Assembly (NCBI GenBank): GCA_945876015.1
Contig: CAMCNM010000083.1
Coordinates: 1 to 8,005, forward strand
Source of the DNA: Gemmatimonas phototrophica
GTDB taxonomy: Bacteria; Gemmatimonadota; Gemmatimonadetes; Longimicrobiales; Gaopeijiaceae
Direction of reading: 5' to 3'
Length of the DNA: 8,005 nt
Each line of letters opens with the position of its first letter. The stretch's first letter is position 1. The notes below the pieces were generated by a model that had not been told where the DNA came from, did no database searches, and saw only the letters and a program-made list of their open reading frames with translations. Below, one piece after another: positions 5,763 through 8,005 of the stretch. The position numbers and the translations under genes were made by a program.

Positions 5763-6863
5763 ATGATCCGGGACATCGCCTTGGGTGCTCGCTACGCGCG
5801 CAGCTGGCTCTCCGGCAAGACGGATGTCACGGTCTCCGAGATTCAGCTCGACCGGGGGGACCGGACCGTTCCGGCCACCCTGATCCTCCCGAACCGGCGA
5901 CCGCGCCGCCCGCTTCCGGGCTGGATCCTCCTGCACGGCGCCACGGTCGGTGGGCGCGACCACCCGCAGCTCGCCCGCTTCGCGCGCTCGGTCGCGAATA
6001 CCGGTGCCGCAGTGATCGTGCCCGACGTGCCGGAGTGGAGCAGGCTGGCGCTCGCGCCGGACCTCACCTTGCCCACCGTGAGGGCGGCGATTCCACGCCT
6101 TCTCGCCGTGCCGGGGGTCGCGGACAGGCCGGTGGGGTTGGTGGGGTTCTCGTTCGGGGGGCCGCACGCGGTCACGGCCGGAGCCGACCCCTCCCTCGCG
6201 AAGCAGCTGGCCGGAGTCGTCTCGTTCGGCGGTTACTGCGATCTGGCCCGCACGCTCCAATTCCTCTTCCTCGGCGAGCACGAGTGGGAGGGGAAGCGCT
6301 TCCAGACGTCGCCGGATCCCTACGGACGCTGGATCGTGGGCGGCAACTACCTGCACCGGACACCCGGCTTCGAGGACGCGCGCGACGTCGCGGACGCACT
6401 CCTCGCCCTCGCCTCCGAGGCCGGCGCGCGCGGCCTGCCCTCCAAGGATCCCGCCTACGATCCGCTCAAGCGCGAGCTTGCCGCGCGGATCGATCCCTCA
6501 CGCCGCGCGCTGTTCGAGACGTTCGCGCCGCCGGCCGAGGTGCCGCCCGATCGGGCGGCCGCGGAGGAGCTGGTGCGGAAGATGGTGCCGGCGATCCGAC
6601 GCGTGGATCCGTTGATGGACCCGGAGGATCGGCTGCGGCAGGTGCGGCTGCCCGTCCGCCTGGTGCACGGGCTGGGCGACATCCTGATCCCGTACACGGA
6701 AACGCTGCGCATGGCGCGGCAGCTCACGGCGAGCACGGACCTGCGCGCGACCGTCACACCCGTGTTCGCGCACTCGCGCGAGGAGCGTGGGTCGGGGATC
6801 GGCGGACTGGTGAACAGCCTGAGCTTCGTCAGGACCCTGGGAAAGGTGCTGCGGCTGGTGTAG
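5763..6863 (+). CDS. Alpha/beta hydrolase family protein
   Basis: This 366-residue protein has a complete alpha/beta-hydrolase layout and is probably an esterase or related serine hydrolase; the substrate is unknown. Numbering from the ATG at 5763: WILLHGATVGG (54-64) holds the oxyanion-hole HG, VGFSFGG (127-133) is the nucleophile elbow with S130, LVHGLGDILIP (300-310) carries the acid D306, and VFAHS (334-338) carries the His H337. A long stretch (about 155-290) between the nucleophile and acid strands looks like a cap domain, rich in charged residues. No signal peptide is visible, so it is probably cytoplasmic. An alternative in-frame TTG at 5757 adds two residues; I prefer the ATG. Neither has a recognisable Shine-Dalgarno, which with the nearby -10-like hexamer hints at a nearly leaderless message. 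It is divergent from the dehydrogenase gene and its last 35 bases overlap the 3' end of the HEAT-repeat gene on the other strand. Confidence 0.88.
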   Translation: MIRDIALGARYARSWLSGKTDVTVSEIQLDRGDRTVPATLILPNRRPRRPLPGWILLHGATVGGRDHPQLARFARSVANTGAAVIVPDVPEWSRLALAPDLTLPTVRAAIPRLLAVPGVADRPVGLVGFSFGGPHAVTAGADPSLAKQLAGVVSFGGYCDLARTLQFLFLGEHEWEGKRFQTSPDPYGRWIVGGNYLHRTPGFEDARDVADALLALASEAGARGLPSKDPAYDPLKRELAARIDPSRRALFETFAPPAEVPPDRAAAEELVRKMVPAIRRVDPLMDPEDRLRQVRLPVRLVHGLGDILIPYTETLRMARQLTASTDLRATVTPVFAHSREERGSGIGGLVNSLSFVRTLGKVLRLV

Positions 6864-8004
6864 CCGCGGCGGACTCCTCGGAGGCCTTCCCGGCCGCCTT
6901 CGCCGCCGCCTGCTGCTTCCGCGCCTCGCGCTCGGCGGCCATCAGCGAGCGCGCCACGCTCTTCACCTCGGGATCCTTGTCCTCCGCCGCGGTCGCGACG
7001 ACCGAGCGCGCGTGCGGCGTGCCGATCGCGGCCAGCGCACGGTAGGCGGCGATGCGCATCTCCACCGGTGGGCGCTTCAGGAAGCTTCCGAGGGCCTTCT
7101 TCTCGATCGTGGGCACGGCGACCGGATCTCCCAGCTGACCGAGCGCCTTGAGGATCTCCACCTGGACGTCCTTGCTGATCTCTTCGTCCAGACGTTTGAG
7201 GAGCACCTTCACGGACCGCCCGGAGCCGAGCGTCGCGGCGGCGCGCACCGCGGTGGTCCGCACCTCCTCGTCCGGATCCTCGAGCTTTCCGATCACGAGC
7301 AGGTTCGCGCCCTCGCCGCCGACGCGCGCCAGCGCGCTCAACGTTTCGCGCCGCACCTTCGGGTGCTCGTGCTGCACGGTGTCCATGAGATGCTCGACGG
7401 CGCGCTCGCCGCCCAGCTCGCCCAGGATCGCGACACCGTTCCGCACCAGGCCCCACGCGCTGCCCGGCTGCACCATGATCTCCGCCTGCTTGAGCCCGTG
7501 CTCCTCCATCCGGACCAGGGCCTGAACCAGGTTGCGGCGGGCGTTGCGATCCTCGGCCTTCGCGAGCGTCATCGCGAGCGCGACCGCCGCCGGCTCACCG
7601 AGCGAATGGCAGGAGCGCATCAGCCCGTCGCGGCGCTCGTCCTCGCGCGCCCCGGCCACACGCAGCGCCAGCGCGGCGAGCACGTGACGGCTCGAGATCT
7701 GGCGAGCCACCTCGGACGCGACGTCCACCGGGTCGTCGGGGGCCACCCGTGCGAGGCGCTCGACGGCGTCCACGATCGGATCGAGCGAGTTCTCGTCGCG
7801 CAGGATGGTCGCGTCCTCGATCGCCTGACGGCCCAGCGAGTCGGGGTCGCCGACGCCGGCGACCAGCTCGTCCACGCAGTGCTCGAGCGAGTCCATCGCC
7901 ACGCGCACGCGCGCGCGCCGCTCCTCTTCGGGATCGGGCTGCTCGCGCGTCGCGGTGGGGCCGGCGATCTCCTCGACCAGCACGTCGGGGTCCAGCAGCG
8001 GCCC
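6829..8004 (-). CDS. HEAT-repeat protein, 5' end outside window
   Basis: The 391 residues seen are an almost wholly helical tandem-repeat protein of HEAT type, a scaffold for protein binding rather than a catalyst. Repeats are clearest in the C-terminal half, for example HPKVRRETLSALARVGGEGA, EVRTTAVRAAATLGSGRSV, KDVQVEILKALGQLGDPVAV and EMRIAAYRALAAIGTPHARS, each with the usual pattern of a conserved Val/Ala-Arg helix, a turn at Gly and a second Leu-rich helix at roughly 30-40-residue spacing. The last about 37 residues are a Lys/Ala/Glu-rich then Ala/Pro-rich disordered tail ending at TGA (6831-6829). The frame is open to the window edge (codons read GPLLDPD before a GTG at 7983), so that GTG is probably not the start and further domains may lie outside. 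No signal peptide or catalytic motif is seen. The partner is unknown. Confidence 0.82.
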   Translation of the reverse strand, partial: GPLLDPDVLVEEIAGPTATREQPDPEEERRARVRVAMDSLEHCVDELVAGVGDPDSLGRQAIEDATILRDENSLDPIVDAVERLARVAPDDPVDVASEVARQISSRHVLAALALRVAGAREDERRDGLMRSCHSLGEPAAVALAMTLAKAEDRNARRNLVQALVRMEEHGLKQAEIMVQPGSAWGLVRNGVAILGELGGERAVEHLMDTVQHEHPKVRRETLSALARVGGEGANLLVIGKLEDPDEEVRTTAVRAAATLGSGRSVKVLLKRLDEEISKDVQVEILKALGQLGDPVAVPTIEKKALGSFLKRPPVEMRIAAYRALAAIGTPHARSVVATAAEDKDPEVKSVARSLMAAEREARKQQAAAKAAGKASEESAAATPAAAPFPGS

Positions 8005-8005
8005 C

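Noticed and set aside
4733..7045. A 770-codon open frame on the plus strand
   Set aside because: It crosses the antisense of the dehydrogenase, the intergenic gap, and the wrong frame of the hydrolase. Its composition is biased and it matches no family.
7900..7918. Alternating purine-pyrimidine run (CACGCGCACGCGCGCGCGC) as Z-DNA or a regulatory element
   Set aside because: It is explained by Arg, Ala and Val codons (RARVRVA) in the HEAT-repeat gene.
7981..7983. GTG as the true start of the HEAT-repeat gene
   Set aside because: The frame continues to the window edge with plausible codons and no ribosome-binding site is seen before this GTG.

Overview
The window is GC-rich DNA packed with genes, with strong G/C third-position bias, GTG and TTG starts, a probable lipoprotein and a multi-membrane-spanning glycosyltransferase-like protein. 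This suggests a Gram-negative environmental bacterium with a high-GC genome. The fused-type E1 dehydrogenase and the DUF2723 protein would fit the FCB neighbourhood (Eisenbacteria/Gemmatimonadota-like). That placement is inference only; there is no rRNA or other phylogenetic marker here.

Layout. (i) 3-989 (+): 3' part of a thiamine-diphosphate E1 dehydrogenase, beta-type half, cut by the left window edge. (ii) 986-1147 (-): a 53-codon reading frame with a clear dinucleotide-binding motif that then loses all family resemblance; it looks like the stump of a flavoprotein gene. (iii) 1151-5698 (-): a tight three-gene run, transcribed right to left: a secreted, probably lipid-anchored PQQ-type sugar (sorbosone) dehydrogenase, a DUF2723 (GT-C-like, TMEM260-related) membrane protein, and a MoeB-rhodanese fusion. 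Gaps are 33 nt and 3 nt, and 3 nt more to the flavoprotein stump, so the four probably form or formed one transcription unit. (iv) 5699-5762: a short divergent intergenic region with overlapping -10-like hexamers on the two strands and a 13-bp palindrome. (v) 5763-6863 (+): an alpha/beta hydrolase. (vi) 6829-8004 (-): a HEAT-repeat protein cut by the right edge, overlapping the hydrolase tail-to-tail by 35 bp.

How the genes may work together. The dehydrogenase and the DUF2723 protein both belong to the cell envelope. The MoeB-rhodanese fusion is a cytoplasmic activation and sulfur-loading enzyme for ubiquitin-like sulfur carriers; no such carrier (MoaD/ThiS) is encoded in the window. The shared operon does not reveal a single pathway. 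The most notable local signals are the truncated flavoprotein at the convergent junction near 990, a strong ribosome-binding site inside the MoeB-rhodanese gene exactly at the domain boundary, and the symmetric divergent promoter candidate. I found no RNA genes, CRISPR array, insertion sequence or convincing terminator, and nothing that amounts to a clearly new defence or metabolic system.
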